A DNA stretch of 64,000 bases, taken from contig CAVUKI010000006.1 of the NCBI GenBank assembly GCA_963741995.1, positions 186,001 to 250,000 on the forward strand, in the 5' to 3' direction. The notes under the pieces were generated by a model. The model was not told where the DNA came from, did not search any database, and saw only the letters and a list, made by a program, of their open reading frames with translations. Origin of the DNA: Bog-473 sp963741995. Lineage in GTDB: Bacteria; Actinomycetota; Acidimicrobiia; Acidimicrobiales; RAAP-2. Made by a program: the position numbers and the translations under genes. Positions 44,950 to 54,309 of the stretch are shown piece after piece (within the stretch, counting starts at the first letter, position 1; every line of letters begins with the position of its first letter).

Positions 44950-44989
44950 GGTGAACGTGAAGCAACAACAGCGCTACCCCGAGGTGAAC
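44950..44989 (-). promoter_or_regulatory. PHO-box-like direct repeats upstream of pstB
   Basis: Reading toward pstB, GTTCACC occurs at 44989-44983 and again at 44956-44950. The spacing of 33 bases equals three 11-bp units, as in Streptomyces PhoP boxes. The first unit reads GTTCACCTCGG and fits the 11-bp PHO consensus closely. This predicts phosphate-starvation control of the pst genes; no phoR/phoP gene is in the window. Confidence 0.55.
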
Positions 44990-45041
44990 ACTTCGTAAGT
45001 TCGAATGTTGTGTTGCGCCCATGAGGATCAGCCGGGTGTCC

Positions 45042-45924
45042 TCAGGCTTGGAACACCCCTGTTTCTTCGGGCTGAGCGGCCAGCGCCTCCTGGTGCGACG
45101 AGGCGATCGCCAACACGATGCCGGGTGACCAGGCGACCACGGTCAGGCACGCCAGGGCGGCGGGGATGGAGACAACGAGGGCTGCTCCCGTCGAGAACAA
45201 GGCCGTTGTGCCGGCCGCGGTGCTCAGAAAACCCATGAGGAGCCAGGCGATCCACCAGTGCAGGACCCGCGCCCGGTGGGGATGGCCCGACGGGAGGCAG
45301 TCCCGCACGGCGCCGTAGGGCATCCAGAGGTTGACGATCGGCACGAACCAACAACCGACACCCCAGGCCGGTGAGTAGTGGGACGGGATATCGAGGGCAC
45401 GCCCGGCCGAAGCGGCTTTGTGTTGCCAGATGCACGCGACGATCACCGCGGCCACGGTCAGCAACCCGACGAGGAGGCCTACCGGCTCGAACGAGTTGCT
45501 CGGGGCGTGGTACGCCGGCGCCGCGCCGCCGTGCTGCGCGGCATCCCAATCGATCCGGAACTGATGGCCGGCGGAACGCAGCTGGTCCGTGTTCACCCGC
45601 TGCAGGAGGAGACCGACGAGGAAGTAGACACCCGGCAGCGCGACGGCGACGCGCGCCACGCCCACCATGCGTTGCTCGTCGTCCACCCGTTGCGTCGCGT
45701 TGTGCGTATTGAGACGTTCCGATGCGAGGGCCCAGGGCGCCATTTGCGACGGCGGTTGCCGGGGCGCTGCCGCGCCCGCCCACGCGGGTGGCGGCGGCGG
45801 ATGCTGGGGCAGCACGGTGGCGCTCGCTCCAGGCGTAGCCATCCCACCAGCGCTGACCCGGGCCGCCGGCCGGGTCCGGGTACCACCCCGGGGGAGCGCC
45901 GGGGTAGCCGCTGTGCTCGCTCAC
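45042..45924 (-). CDS. DUF2510-DUF4328 membrane protein, frameshifted
   Basis: The N-terminus (GTG 45924) is a DUF2510 module, PGWYPDPAGGPGQRWWDGYAWS. The frame then breaks near 45820-45830. The other frame (to 45042) carries a Pro-rich linker and a DUF4328 membrane domain of five or six helices, including the SPAWGVGCWFVPIVNLWMPY signature. DUF2510-DUF4328 fusions are normal in actinobacteria, so this is one gene split by a one-base indel next to a C/G-rich run. Without correction, the readable frame begins at ATG 45842. Function unknown. Confidence 0.74.
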
Positions 45925-45980
45925 CTCATCATTCTCTCAAAGCTGGGGGGTCGTCCCGCGCCGCCGCCGCCGGGCCGGGT

Positions 45981-47180
45981 TCACCCCCCGAGCGGCAGCC
46001 CCAGGGCGGCACCGACGGCGCCGATCAGGCCGGCACCGACGAGGGTGAGCACGACGCTGCGCCGCAACCCGACGATCGCGACCGCGGCGCCGGCGAGGAT
46101 CACGACCTGCCAGACGTGCGTGAGCGCCAGGCCAAGTGGGACCGCGGCGCCGGCGATGGCGCCGATGGCCGCCGGGCCGGCCCCACCGAGGAAGGATTGC
46201 GCCAGGCGATTGGTCCGCAGCGCCCCGAAGTGCCGGGCCCCGGCCAGGATGAACAAGAAGGAGGGCGCGAAGGCGATGAGGGCCGCCAGGAGAGCCCCGC
46301 CCACACCCCCGGCGGCATACCCGACGACGGCGATCGTCTGCACGACGGGACCCGGCGTGATCTGCCCCAACGCGACGGCGTTGAGGAACTGGCTGTTCGT
46401 CATCCAGTGGTAGTGGTGCACGGCGTCCGCCTGCATGAGCGGGATGATCACGAAGCCCCCGCCGAAGGACAGGGCACCGACTTTGAGGGCGACCCACGCC
46501 AGCGCGCCCAGTCCCCCGAAGGCCGCCACGCCCAGAGGCAGCGTGGCCAGACCCGTCAGGCCCGTCGGCGGCCGCGGCCGGCCGGAGAGGGCGAGCTCGA
46601 TCAGACCGCAGCCGACGAGCACGACGACGAGAAAGGTCCCGAGGGTGGCCGCGGCCACTCCTCCCGCCAGTGCGTACAGCACCCAGCGGACACGCCGCGC
46701 CTGGAGGTGCCCGGCGCGTCGCCAGCTCGCCGGGATGAGGCCGAGAGCGGCGTTCACGGCGACCGGTGCCACCGCCGCGCCGGCGCCGAGCGCGGCGCCC
46801 TTGATCCACGTGGGTGGGTTCGCCGCGAGGAAGACGGCGGCCAACACGATGATGGCGGCCAGTCCGGGGCAGATGAAGCAGGCCCCTCCGACGAGCGCGC
46901 CGGGGAGACCGCGCACGCGCCAGGCGCAGAAGATGGCGAGCTGCGTCGACGCCGGACCGGGCAGGATGTTCGTCGCCGCGATGGCGTCTTCGAACTCGGC
47001 CTCGTCCAGCCACGCTTGGCGTTCGACGATCAGTCGGCGCAGCATGGCGATGTGCGTCGGCGGCCCACCGAATCCGGTGCAGCCGATGCGGCCCCACTGC
47101 ACGGCGATCGTGCCCAACCCGACTTCGGGGTGGGCGTCAGGAGTCGGTCCCTCCGGCTCCGGCTCCGGCATCTCCGGCAT
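45981..47180 (-). CDS. chrA: Chromate transporter (ChrA)
   Basis: This 399-residue CHR-family transporter has two homologous halves. Half 1 has GCTGFGGPPTHIAMLRR and TNILPGPASTQLAIF; half 2 has GALSFGGGFVIIPLMQ and GQITPGPVVQTIAVVGY. It should export chromate in exchange for a cation, or carry sulfate-like anions. The two-domain length is the long-chain type. ATG 47180 is preceded by an acidic head. No chrB regulator is seen nearby. Confidence 0.88.
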   Translation of the reverse strand: MPEMPEPEPEGPTPDAHPEVGLGTIAVQWGRIGCTGFGGPPTHIAMLRRLIVERQAWLDEAEFEDAIAATNILPGPASTQLAIFCAWRVRGLPGALVGGACFICPGLAAIIVLAAVFLAANPPTWIKGAALGAGAAVAPVAVNAALGLIPASWRRAGHLQARRVRWVLYALAGGVAAATLGTFLVVVLVGCGLIELALSGRPRPPTGLTGLATLPLGVAAFGGLGALAWVALKVGALSFGGGFVIIPLMQADAVHHYHWMTNSQFLNAVALGQITPGPVVQTIAVVGYAAGGVGGALLAALIAFAPSFLFILAGARHFGALRTNRLAQSFLGGAGPAAIGAIAGAAVPLGLALTHVWQVVILAGAAVAIVGLRRSVVLTLVGAGLIGAVGAALGLPLGG

Positions 47181-47218
47181 GCCTCATGTTGCCACGAGGC
47201 CGGTCGGGCTGATCCGGC

Positions 47219-48079
47219 CTACAGCAGCAATTCGGCCATCTCCGCCAGTGCGGCGATGTGTGCGTCCGTGTCGGCGAGGTCGGCATGCATGGTGTTCAGC
47301 GACAGGTGACTCGCGCCTGCCGCCTGCCAGCGCCGCGCGTGCTCGGCGATGGTGTCGTGGTCGCGTACCGAGTACTCCAGCCGGCCCTCGAACTGCAGAT
47401 TCGACGCGTCGCGCCCCACCTCTGCGGCTCCCTCACGAATGTGCTCGAGCGCCGCATCGAGGCCGGCGCCGGGCCGGACCATGGGGAACCAGCCGTCGGC
47501 GACGCGCCCCACCCGGCGCAACGCGGCCGGGGCGTGGCCGCCGATCCAAATCGGGATCGGTCGCTGCACCGGTGGCGGGGCGATCCCTGACGCCCGGATG
47601 TGGTGGTAGCGGCCGTCAACCGTGACGCTCCACTCGGTCCACAGCGCGCGCAGCACTGCGACCTGCTCCTCCAGAATCGCGGTCCGCTCCTCGAACGGCA
47701 TGCCGAGCGCGTCGTATTCGAGCTTGTTCCAGCCGATGCCGAGCCCGAGCCGGAAGCGCCCGCCGCACAGCAGGTCGACCTCGGCCGCCTGCTTGGCCAG
47801 CAGTGCGGTCTGCCGCTGCGGCCCGATGAGGATCGACGTGGCGAAGGCCAGGTCCGTGCAGCCGGCGAGATAGGCGAACATGGTGAGCGGCTCGCGGAAC
47901 GTGCTGTCGATGGTGTACGGGCCACCGAGGTCACCGAGCACCGCGACATCACCACCGAGGACGTGATCGTAGGCAGCCAGGTGGGTGTAGCCGAGGTCCG
48001 CCGCGGCCTGCCCGATGGCGCGTACGGAACCGCGGTCGCCGCCCGCTTCGGTCTGGGGAAAGATCACGCCGATGTCCAT
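47219..48079 (-). CDS. LLM-class F420-dependent oxidoreductase
   Basis: This 286-residue TIM-barrel protein is of the luciferase-like class that uses F420. It starts MDIGVIFPQ, then LGYTHLAAYDHVLGG and VDLLCGGRFRLGLGIGWNKLEYDALG. The segment RPIPIWIGGHAPAALRRVGRVADGWFPM is the family's cofactor-binding side. ATG 48079 is chosen by homology. It is divergent from another LLM protein at 48178, with about 98 bases between them. Substrate unknown. Confidence 0.88.
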   Translation of the reverse strand: MDIGVIFPQTEAGGDRGSVRAIGQAAADLGYTHLAAYDHVLGGDVAVLGDLGGPYTIDSTFREPLTMFAYLAGCTDLAFATSILIGPQRQTALLAKQAAEVDLLCGGRFRLGLGIGWNKLEYDALGMPFEERTAILEEQVAVLRALWTEWSVTVDGRYHHIRASGIAPPPVQRPIPIWIGGHAPAALRRVGRVADGWFPMVRPGAGLDAALEHIREGAAEVGRDASNLQFEGRLEYSVRDHDTIAEHARRWQAAGASHLSLNTMHADLADTDAHIAALAEMAELLL

Positions 48080-48177
48080 GGGGTCAGTCTGCCCCCTGTG
48101 GCTGCGCCGCCGCAGCCCCTTCGAGAGGCTCACCCGGCCCCGCCCGGACGCCGGTCGCTCCGGTTAACTTGAGCCGA

Positions 48178-49107
48178 ATGAAACTCCGTGTCTTCGTGGA
48201 GCCCCAACAGGGCGCCTCCTACGCGCAGCAGCTGAGGGTGGCGCAGGCCGCCGAGTCCGCCGGCTTCGACGCGTTCTTCCGTTCCGACCACTTCCTGGCC
48301 ATGGGCGGCGACGGCCTGCCCGGCCCGACCGATGCGTGGCTGACCCTCGCCGGTATCGCCCGGGAGACCGACCGGATCCGTCTGGGCACCATGGTGACCT
48401 CCGCGACCTTCCGCTTGCCCGGCCTGCTGGCCGTCCAGGTGGCGCAGGTGGACGACATGAGCGGCGGGCGCGCCGAGCTCGGCCTCGGCGCCGGGTGGTA
48501 CGACGCCGAGCACACCGCACACGGCGTGCCGTTCCAGCCTCTCGGTGAGCGCTTCGAACGGCTGGAGGAGCAGCTCGCCATCCTCACCGCGTTCTGGGAA
48601 ACCCCAGTCGGCGAGACCTTCGATTTCGACGGGCGTCATTATCAATTGAAGAGCAGCCCGGGCCTGCCCAAGCCCGTGCAGCAACCACATCCGCCGATCA
48701 TCGTCGGGGGCGGAGGGCCGAAGCGGACGCCCCGCCTCGCCGCCACCTTCGCCGACGAGTTCAACCTGCCGTTCTCGTCACTCGCCGACACCGATGCCCA
48801 ATTCGCCCGTGTGCGCGCCGCCTGCAAGGACAAGGGGCGTGATCCTGGGACGCTGCGACTGTCGGCGGCCCAGACCGTCTGCTGCGGCGCCAACGACGCC
48901 GAGGTCGAGCGCCGCGCCGCCAACATCGGCCGCAAAGCGGACGAGCTGCGCGCCAACGGCGTGGCCGGTACCCCGGACGAGGTGGTGGCGCGGCTGCAGG
49001 AGTTCGCCGGCCTCGGCGCCGAGTCCGTCTATCTCCAGGTGCTCGATCTCGACGACCTGGAGCACATTGAGCTGCTCTCCGAGGAAGTGCTCCCACGAGT
49101 CTCCTGA
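48178..49107 (+). CDS. LLM-class F420-dependent oxidoreductase
   Basis: This 309-residue luciferase-like protein shows FDAFFRSDHFLAMGG, VAQVDDMSGGRAELGLGAGWYDAEHTAHG and PHPPIIVGGGGPKRTPRLAATFADEFN. These fit F420-using members such as Rv1855c-type proteins. Divergent and not closely alike to the one at 47219, it is unlikely to be a recent duplicate. ATG 48178 is the chosen start. Substrate unknown. Confidence 0.88.
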   Translation: MKLRVFVEPQQGASYAQQLRVAQAAESAGFDAFFRSDHFLAMGGDGLPGPTDAWLTLAGIARETDRIRLGTMVTSATFRLPGLLAVQVAQVDDMSGGRAELGLGAGWYDAEHTAHGVPFQPLGERFERLEEQLAILTAFWETPVGETFDFDGRHYQLKSSPGLPKPVQQPHPPIIVGGGGPKRTPRLAATFADEFNLPFSSLADTDAQFARVRAACKDKGRDPGTLRLSAAQTVCCGANDAEVERRAANIGRKADELRANGVAGTPDEVVARLQEFAGLGAESVYLQVLDLDDLEHIELLSEEVLPRVS

Positions 49108-49217
49108 CCAGGGACGCCGCGTACCCGACCGCTCCGGCCCGCCGCCCCGGTTGGTCCGGCGGGTTGCTCGGTACGCTTGCGGGGGCCGGGTAGCACGCGG
49201 CGTAAGAGGAGGGTGCG

Positions 49218-50984
49218 ATGACCGTCACGAGCCGGGGAGCAGTGGGCCCGACCAGTGATCGGGTCGGGGCGGGCCACGGGACGGCGGCCGCGCCGCCGCT
49301 CGACGCCTCTGCGCTGGACGGGATCGTCAACGACGTCGCCGACCACGCCATCTCGTGGGCCCAGACTGCAGCCGCGGCTCGCGCCGAGCTCCTGCAACAG
49401 GTCATCGACGACACGATGGCCACCCAGGACGAGTGGCTGGCGGCCGCCTGCGCCGCCAAGGGCCTGTCGCCCGGCAGCACCGAAGCGGGTGAGGAGTTGT
49501 ACCTCGGCATCGGGACCTTCGTCCGGATGGCGCGCCTGTTGCGCGACTCGCTCCGCGACATCGCCAAGGCAGGCAAGCCGGCCTTCGCCGGCCCGGTGCG
49601 CGAAGGGCCCGACGGTCGCCTGCGGGTCCGGGTCTTCCCGGCCGGCGCCTTCGACCGGATCACCTTCCCCCAGACGACGGCCGAGATCTTCATGCAGCCC
49701 GGCGTCACCCGCGACGCTCTCGTCGCCGAGCAAGCCGCTGCCTACGCCGACCCCCTCGCCCATGCCGGGACGGCCCTTGTCCTCGCCGCCGGCAACGTGG
49801 CGTCGCTCGGGCCGCGCGATGTCCTCTCCAAGCTGTTCGTCGAGGGCAAGGTCGTCGTGATGAAGGCCAACCCCGTCAACGACTATGTGGTGCCGCACTG
49901 GCGTCGGGCCCTGGCGTCGCTGCTCCGAGCCGATGTGCTGCGCATCGTCGACGGCGGCGCCGCGGTGGGGCAGTTCCTGACCGGGCACGCCCGCATCGAC
50001 GAGGTGCACATCACGGGCTCGGACAAGACCTATGACGCCGTCGTCTTCGGCACCGGTCCCGAGGGGGCCCGGCGGAAGGAAGCGGACGAGCCCGCGCTGG
50101 ACAAGCCCGTGACGGCCGAGCTGGGCAACGTCTCACCCGTGATCGTGGTGCCGGGCAAGTGGTCGATCCCCGAGCTGCTCTACCAGGCCGAGCACATTGC
50201 GACCATGTTGGTGAACAACGCCGGCTTCAATTGCGTCTCGGCCCGGCTGGTGGTGACCCATGCCGCCTGGCCCCAGCGCGAGGCGTTCCTCGGTGCATTG
50301 ACGCAGACCTTGGCCGAGATCACCACGCGCCGGGCCTACTACCCGGGCGCCGCCGACCGGCGCGACGCCTTCGTCGCGGCCCACCCCGACGCCGAGGAGT
50401 ACGGCCGCGGGCCGGACGATGCGCTGCCCTGGACGTTCATCCGTGGTGTGCCCCCGGGGCAGACGGGGGACATGTGCTTCAACGTGGAGTCGTTCTGCGG
50501 GGAGGTGGCCGAGACGGCGCTGACCGCCCCCTCACCGGCGGCCTTCGTCGATGCCGCCACGGCATTCTGCAACGACGTCGTCTGGGGCACCTTGGGCGCC
50601 ACCCTCATCGTGAGCCCTTCTTCCCTGAAGGACGAGGATGTGGCCGAGAGCGTCGATCAAGCTGTGGCCGACCTGCGCTACGGCTCCATCGGCGTCAATG
50701 TCTGGCATGGGCTGTCGTTCGCCATGGGTTCGACGAGTTGGGGGGCCTACCCGGGGCACGCGCGCACCGACATCCAGTCGGGTACCGGCGTCGTCGGCAA
50801 CTCGGCGATGTTCGGCCGGCCGCAGAAGTCGATCGTGCGCGGCCCGTTTCGCTCCCGGCCCAAGCCACCGTGGTTTGCGACCGCAACCGACTCCTATGAG
50901 GTCATGCGCCGGTTCGTCGCGTTCGAGGCCGAACCTTCCGCGGCGAAGATCCCGGGGTTGCTGCTCGCCGCTGTGCGCCGCTAG
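49218..50984 (+). CDS. Aldehyde dehydrogenase family protein (divergent, long)
   Basis: This 588-residue protein has the ALDH catalytic Cys339 (NNAGFNCVSARLVV) and the general base Glu301 (TAELGNVSPVIVV). The N-terminal half is unlike classical 480-residue ALDHs and lacks an obvious PWNFP-like motif. Insertions around 375-440 (RGPDDALPWTFIRGVPPG) are unusual. It could oxidise an aldehyde with NAD(P)+, but the substrate is unknown. Start ATG 49218 follows GAGGAGGGTGCG. Confidence 0.78.
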   Translation: MTVTSRGAVGPTSDRVGAGHGTAAAPPLDASALDGIVNDVADHAISWAQTAAAARAELLQQVIDDTMATQDEWLAAACAAKGLSPGSTEAGEELYLGIGTFVRMARLLRDSLRDIAKAGKPAFAGPVREGPDGRLRVRVFPAGAFDRITFPQTTAEIFMQPGVTRDALVAEQAAAYADPLAHAGTALVLAAGNVASLGPRDVLSKLFVEGKVVVMKANPVNDYVVPHWRRALASLLRADVLRIVDGGAAVGQFLTGHARIDEVHITGSDKTYDAVVFGTGPEGARRKEADEPALDKPVTAELGNVSPVIVVPGKWSIPELLYQAEHIATMLVNNAGFNCVSARLVVTHAAWPQREAFLGALTQTLAEITTRRAYYPGAADRRDAFVAAHPDAEEYGRGPDDALPWTFIRGVPPGQTGDMCFNVESFCGEVAETALTAPSPAAFVDAATAFCNDVVWGTLGATLIVSPSSLKDEDVAESVDQAVADLRYGSIGVNVWHGLSFAMGSTSWGAYPGHARTDIQSGTGVVGNSAMFGRPQKSIVRGPFRSRPKPPWFATATDSYEVMRRFVAFEAEPSAAKIPGLLLAAVRR

Positions 50985-51033
50985 AGACCGGGTCGTCGAC
51001 TGCTCGATCCGGCGCGGGATCGAGCACCCTCCG

Positions 51034-51636
51034 CTACATCGTCCGGGCGCGCAGCTGCGGGATCGCATAGGGCGCCGCGGCAACGAGCGCCGCAACGAGA
51101 CCGAGGATGGCGCCGAACCCCCAACCGACACCCGAACCGCCGGGCTTGTCGATGAAGGCGATGAGTACCAGGACCGCGTTGACGATGGTCGCGATCATCA
51201 TCACGGTCAGATGAGGGACGTCTTGACTGATGGGGAGCTTGTCCCAACCGGCGAGGAGCACCAGGTAGGCGATGATCACGATGGAGAGGATCAGGGTGAT
51301 GTACATCCATCCGTGCCACAACCCGTTGACCGACCCGCTGGCGAATCCGAAGGAGACGGTGAACCAGGGCAGGAACAGGCTGATGAAGAGCACGAGGGTG
51401 GCGATCCCGGCGATCCGGTCAGCCTGCGTCCATCGGGCCACGTCGAACTTGTAGGCCGGCACGGCGGAACCCGCTGCCGTCGCCGCTGCCGCGGCCGGTG
51501 CTGCTTGCGCGGTGGGCGTGCTGCCGGCCGCTGGACCTGGGGCCGCCGCCGCGGCGCTCAGTTGAGCTCCGCAGTTCGGGCAGTTGTTCGCCGCATCGCT
51601 GGCTTCGCTCTGACACTGCGGGCAGGTCTGCGGCAT
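51034..51636 (-). CDS. Zinc-ribbon membrane protein of unknown function
   Basis: This 200-residue protein begins with a zinc ribbon (CPQC then CPNC, residues 5-24), an Ala/Pro-rich linker to about 65, and four or five membrane helices. The linker-plus-ribbon plan is common in actinobacterial membrane proteins. ATG 51636 precedes the ribbon and fits the domain start. The gene is isolated; function unknown. Confidence 0.72.
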   Translation of the reverse strand: MPQTCPQCQSEASDAANNCPNCGAQLSAAAAAPGPAAGSTPTAQAAPAAAAATAAGSAVPAYKFDVARWTQADRIAGIATLVLFISLFLPWFTVSFGFASGSVNGLWHGWMYITLILSIVIIAYLVLLAGWDKLPISQDVPHLTVMMIATIVNAVLVLIAFIDKPGGSGVGWGFGAILGLVAALVAAAPYAIPQLRARTM

Positions 51637-51720
51637 GACGCTCCTCCAACTGTCGGGCGGCGGGAGTGCGTTCCCCCCGCACGGTTCCAATCACGGCCTC
51701 GTACCGATTCCTGAGTCTAC

Positions 51721-51734
51721 GGGGTTGCAACCCC
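51721..51734. repeat. 14-bp perfect palindrome GGGGTTGCAACCCC
   Basis: The perfect palindrome lies in the 178-base gap between the zinc-ribbon gene and the BNR-like lipoprotein. It could be an operator (5-bp arms, TGCA centre) or part of a terminator for the lipoprotein gene, which ends at 51815. Nothing else is recognisable in the gap. Confidence 0.35.
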
Positions 51735-51814
51735 TCTGACTAGGGATCCTTGGTCTGACGGGGAGCTCGCTCAGGGGTTACGTCGGGTCCCGCGACCTGC
51801 GCTGATGCGCGAGC

Positions 51815-53050
51815 TCATGGGGTCCCTGGCGACTCGCTCACAGCCGGGTGCCGCTCGGCGTGGAGGAGGGTGATGCGGGCGACCGTGTGACCCCCCACGG
51901 CGATGCAGGTCGACGTCGATGGGCACGCCACGGCGGCCAGCGTGATGGGGGTGTACGACGTGGGGGAACTGCGGAAGGTGGCCCCGGCATCGGTGCTCTG
52001 GGCCACCGCGCCGACGCCGACGGCCGGGAGGCCGAACCAGAACGTCCCCACCATGGCGCACTGACCAGTTGACGGACAGGCCAGTCCGTAGACGTCTTCG
52101 ACCGGCAGCACGCCGGGTGACTGTTCCCACGTGTGCCCCCCGTCCGTGCTGCGGAGGAGCTCACCTTGGGCCGGGATCACGTCGCTCACCGTGGTCCCTG
52201 TCGTGCCGGCCGCGAGGCAGACCGAGTTGGAGAGGCACGCCGTGCTCTGCAGGACGCCGGTCCCCGGGGGAACCGACGCCAGCGCCCACGTCTGCCCTCC
52301 GTCGGCGCTCACCGCAATCGCGCCTTGCCCGTGGCTGTTGCTCGTCGGCACATAGCCGGCGTCGATGCAGGTCCCGCCGGCCATGCACGTGAGGTCGTTT
52401 TCAGGCAGGAACGATGACGGCAGGTTTCCCTCCTGCTGCCAGGTCTGACCGAAGTCGGGACTGTGGGCGGACCACGTCGACGTGCCGTCGCTCACAATGG
52501 CGGTGCAGTCGACCGGGCTTGCGCAGGTCACGCTCAAGACGACCAGCGCGTTCTGGGGGGACACCGCCGGAGACCAGGTCGCGCCTCCGTCACTTGTCCT
52601 GACGACGACGCCGCTCCCCGGCAGCGATGCCCCGTTGGAGCCGACCGCCATGCACTCGGTCGCCGTGGGGCAGGACACCCCGCTCAATTGAGGCGTGCTG
52701 CCGCCCGTCACCTGCTGTGGCTTCCAGGTCTTTCCGCCGTTGGTGGTGGCGGCGATCACCGTGGCGCTGGCCCCGGGGGTGGGATCGGGGTCGGCCACGC
52801 CGACGGCCCAACAGCGTCGCGCCGTGGCGCAGGACAGTGCTCCGAGCTCACCCGTCCCACTGGGCGCCGGCTGGCCCACGGCCAGCGGGGTGCCCTTGGC
52901 CTCGCCGAGGACGCGCGCGACCTTGGTCGAACCCGGGTGTCCGGACAGCGCACAGCCCGACGCAATGACGGCGACGGCACCAAGTACGAGGAACGGGCCG
53001 CCACGGCGCCGCCGGACACGCCAGTGCTGAAACACGGGGCGCGGGAGCAC
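51815..53050 (-). CDS. Secreted lipoprotein with BNR/YCF48-like beta-propeller repeats
   Basis: This protein of about 411 residues has an Arg-rich signal sequence and a lipobox (VIASGC), so it should be lipid-anchored outside. At least six repeats of a C-x(5)-C-AVG-type unit alternate with S-DGG-TW Asp-box motifs (SCATARRCWAVG; TTNGGKTW; TSDGGATW; STDGGHTW). Such repeats build a beta-propeller. GTG 53050 or GTG 53035 are the plausible starts; the longer extension upstream overlaps the divergent MarP gene. Enzymatic function is not evident. Confidence 0.75.
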   Translation of the reverse strand: MLPRPVFQHWRVRRRRGGPFLVLGAVAVIASGCALSGHPGSTKVARVLGEAKGTPLAVGQPAPSGTGELGALSCATARRCWAVGVADPDPTPGASATVIAATTNGGKTWKPQQVTGGSTPQLSGVSCPTATECMAVGSNGASLPGSGVVVRTSDGGATWSPAVSPQNALVVLSVTCASPVDCTAIVSDGTSTWSAHSPDFGQTWQQEGNLPSSFLPENDLTCMAGGTCIDAGYVPTSNSHGQGAIAVSADGGQTWALASVPPGTGVLQSTACLSNSVCLAAGTTGTTVSDVIPAQGELLRSTDGGHTWEQSPGVLPVEDVYGLACPSTGQCAMVGTFWFGLPAVGVGAVAQSTDAGATFRSSPTSYTPITLAAVACPSTSTCIAVGGHTVARITLLHAERHPAVSESPGTP

Positions 53051-53113
53051 GGCACGACGAGAATAGCGGTGGGGGGCGCATTTCCCCGTGCACCGTTCGA
53101 TACCCTCGCTGCG

Positions 53114-54299
53114 GTGGATTGGGTCGACCTGCTGATCATCGGGCTGATGCTGCTGGCCGCTGTCCATGGCCTGCGGCTCGGGGCCATCGTCCAGATCCTG
53201 ACCTTCGGCGGCTTCATTCTCGGCTTCCTCCTCGGGGCCGTGGTGTGGGTGCCCCTCCTGCGGGGCGGGCACGGCGACGTCACCCGTTCCGTGGTGGTGG
53301 TCTCCCTGGTCCTGTTCACCGCGCTTGCCCTGGGATACGCCGGCCGGGTGATCGGCACCTGGAGCAACGTCACGGTGCGCCGCCATCATCTGGGCCACGT
53401 CGACGCCGTTCTCGGGGTCGGTGTGGCCGTCGTGGCCGTTCTGCTCTCCGTCTGGGTCGTGGCGGCGGTGATCCTGTCGCCCAACAGCCGCTTTACGTCG
53501 CTCGATGCCGCCGTGGCCCGCTCGGACATCCTGCACTCCATCGACGGGGTGCTGCCCCAGGCCCCCTCCATCTTCAACGACCTGCAGACGTTCTTGAACG
53601 ACCAGGGATTCCCGCAGGTGTTCTCGACACTGACCCCGCCCTCGACACCCTCAGTCTCGACACCGACCGACGCGGAGACCAGGGCGCTGGCCGATCCGGC
53701 CGTCTTCTCGACGGTCAAGATCCTCGGCACAGCGTGCAACAGCGAGCAGGAGGGTTCGGCCTTCGTCGTGGGCCCGGGGTTGGTGGCGACCAACGCCCAC
53801 GTCGTGGCGGGGGAGGGCGACGGCAGCACGCAGGTGTTGGTCGGGGACAGCGCATACAACGCGACGACGGTGCTCTTCGACCCCGACTTCGACCTGGCGG
53901 TGCTCCGGACCAGCGCTCCCCTCGGCCCTGCCCTCACCATCAGCTCGGCGCTGGTGCCCCGGGGCACGCAGGCCGCAGTGCTCGGCTATCCCGAGGACGG
54001 GGGCCTGACGATCGGTGCCGCGGGCGTGACCGAGGAGGTCACCGCCGTCGGCAAGGACATCTACAACATTGGGTCGGTCACGAGGGGTGTCTACGCGCTC
54101 GATGCCAGCGTGTTGCCCGGCAATTCGGGCGGCCCGCTGCTCGGGCCGGGAGGCCAGGTCATCGGGGTCGTCTTCTCCCGCTCCACCGTCTACCCGAACG
54201 TCGGCTACGCCCTGACGTCGCCCGGGGTGCTGAGCCCGCGTGCAACAGGCGGAGCGGCGGCATGGGGCCGTCGGCACCGGACCCTGCATCTCGGGGTGA
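53114..54299 (+). CDS. MarP-like membrane serine protease (CvpA-trypsin fusion), frameshift near end
   Basis: The protein has four N-terminal membrane helices (CvpA-type) followed by a periplasmic trypsin-like domain, the plan of mycobacterial MarP (Rv3671c), needed for acid resistance. Catalytic residues are H229 (NAHVV), D260 (DFDLAVL) and S338 (PGNSGGP). C208 (GTACNSEQ) is the first disulfide cysteine. The present frame runs to 54313 with a tail lacking the second cysteine. A shift near 54235 gives VQQAERRHGAVGTGPCISG to a stop at 54299, with the partner Cys four residues from the end as in MarP. GTG 53114 fits. The GH15 gene follows. Confidence 0.78.
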
Positions 54300-54309
54300 A
54301 CCGGCAAGA

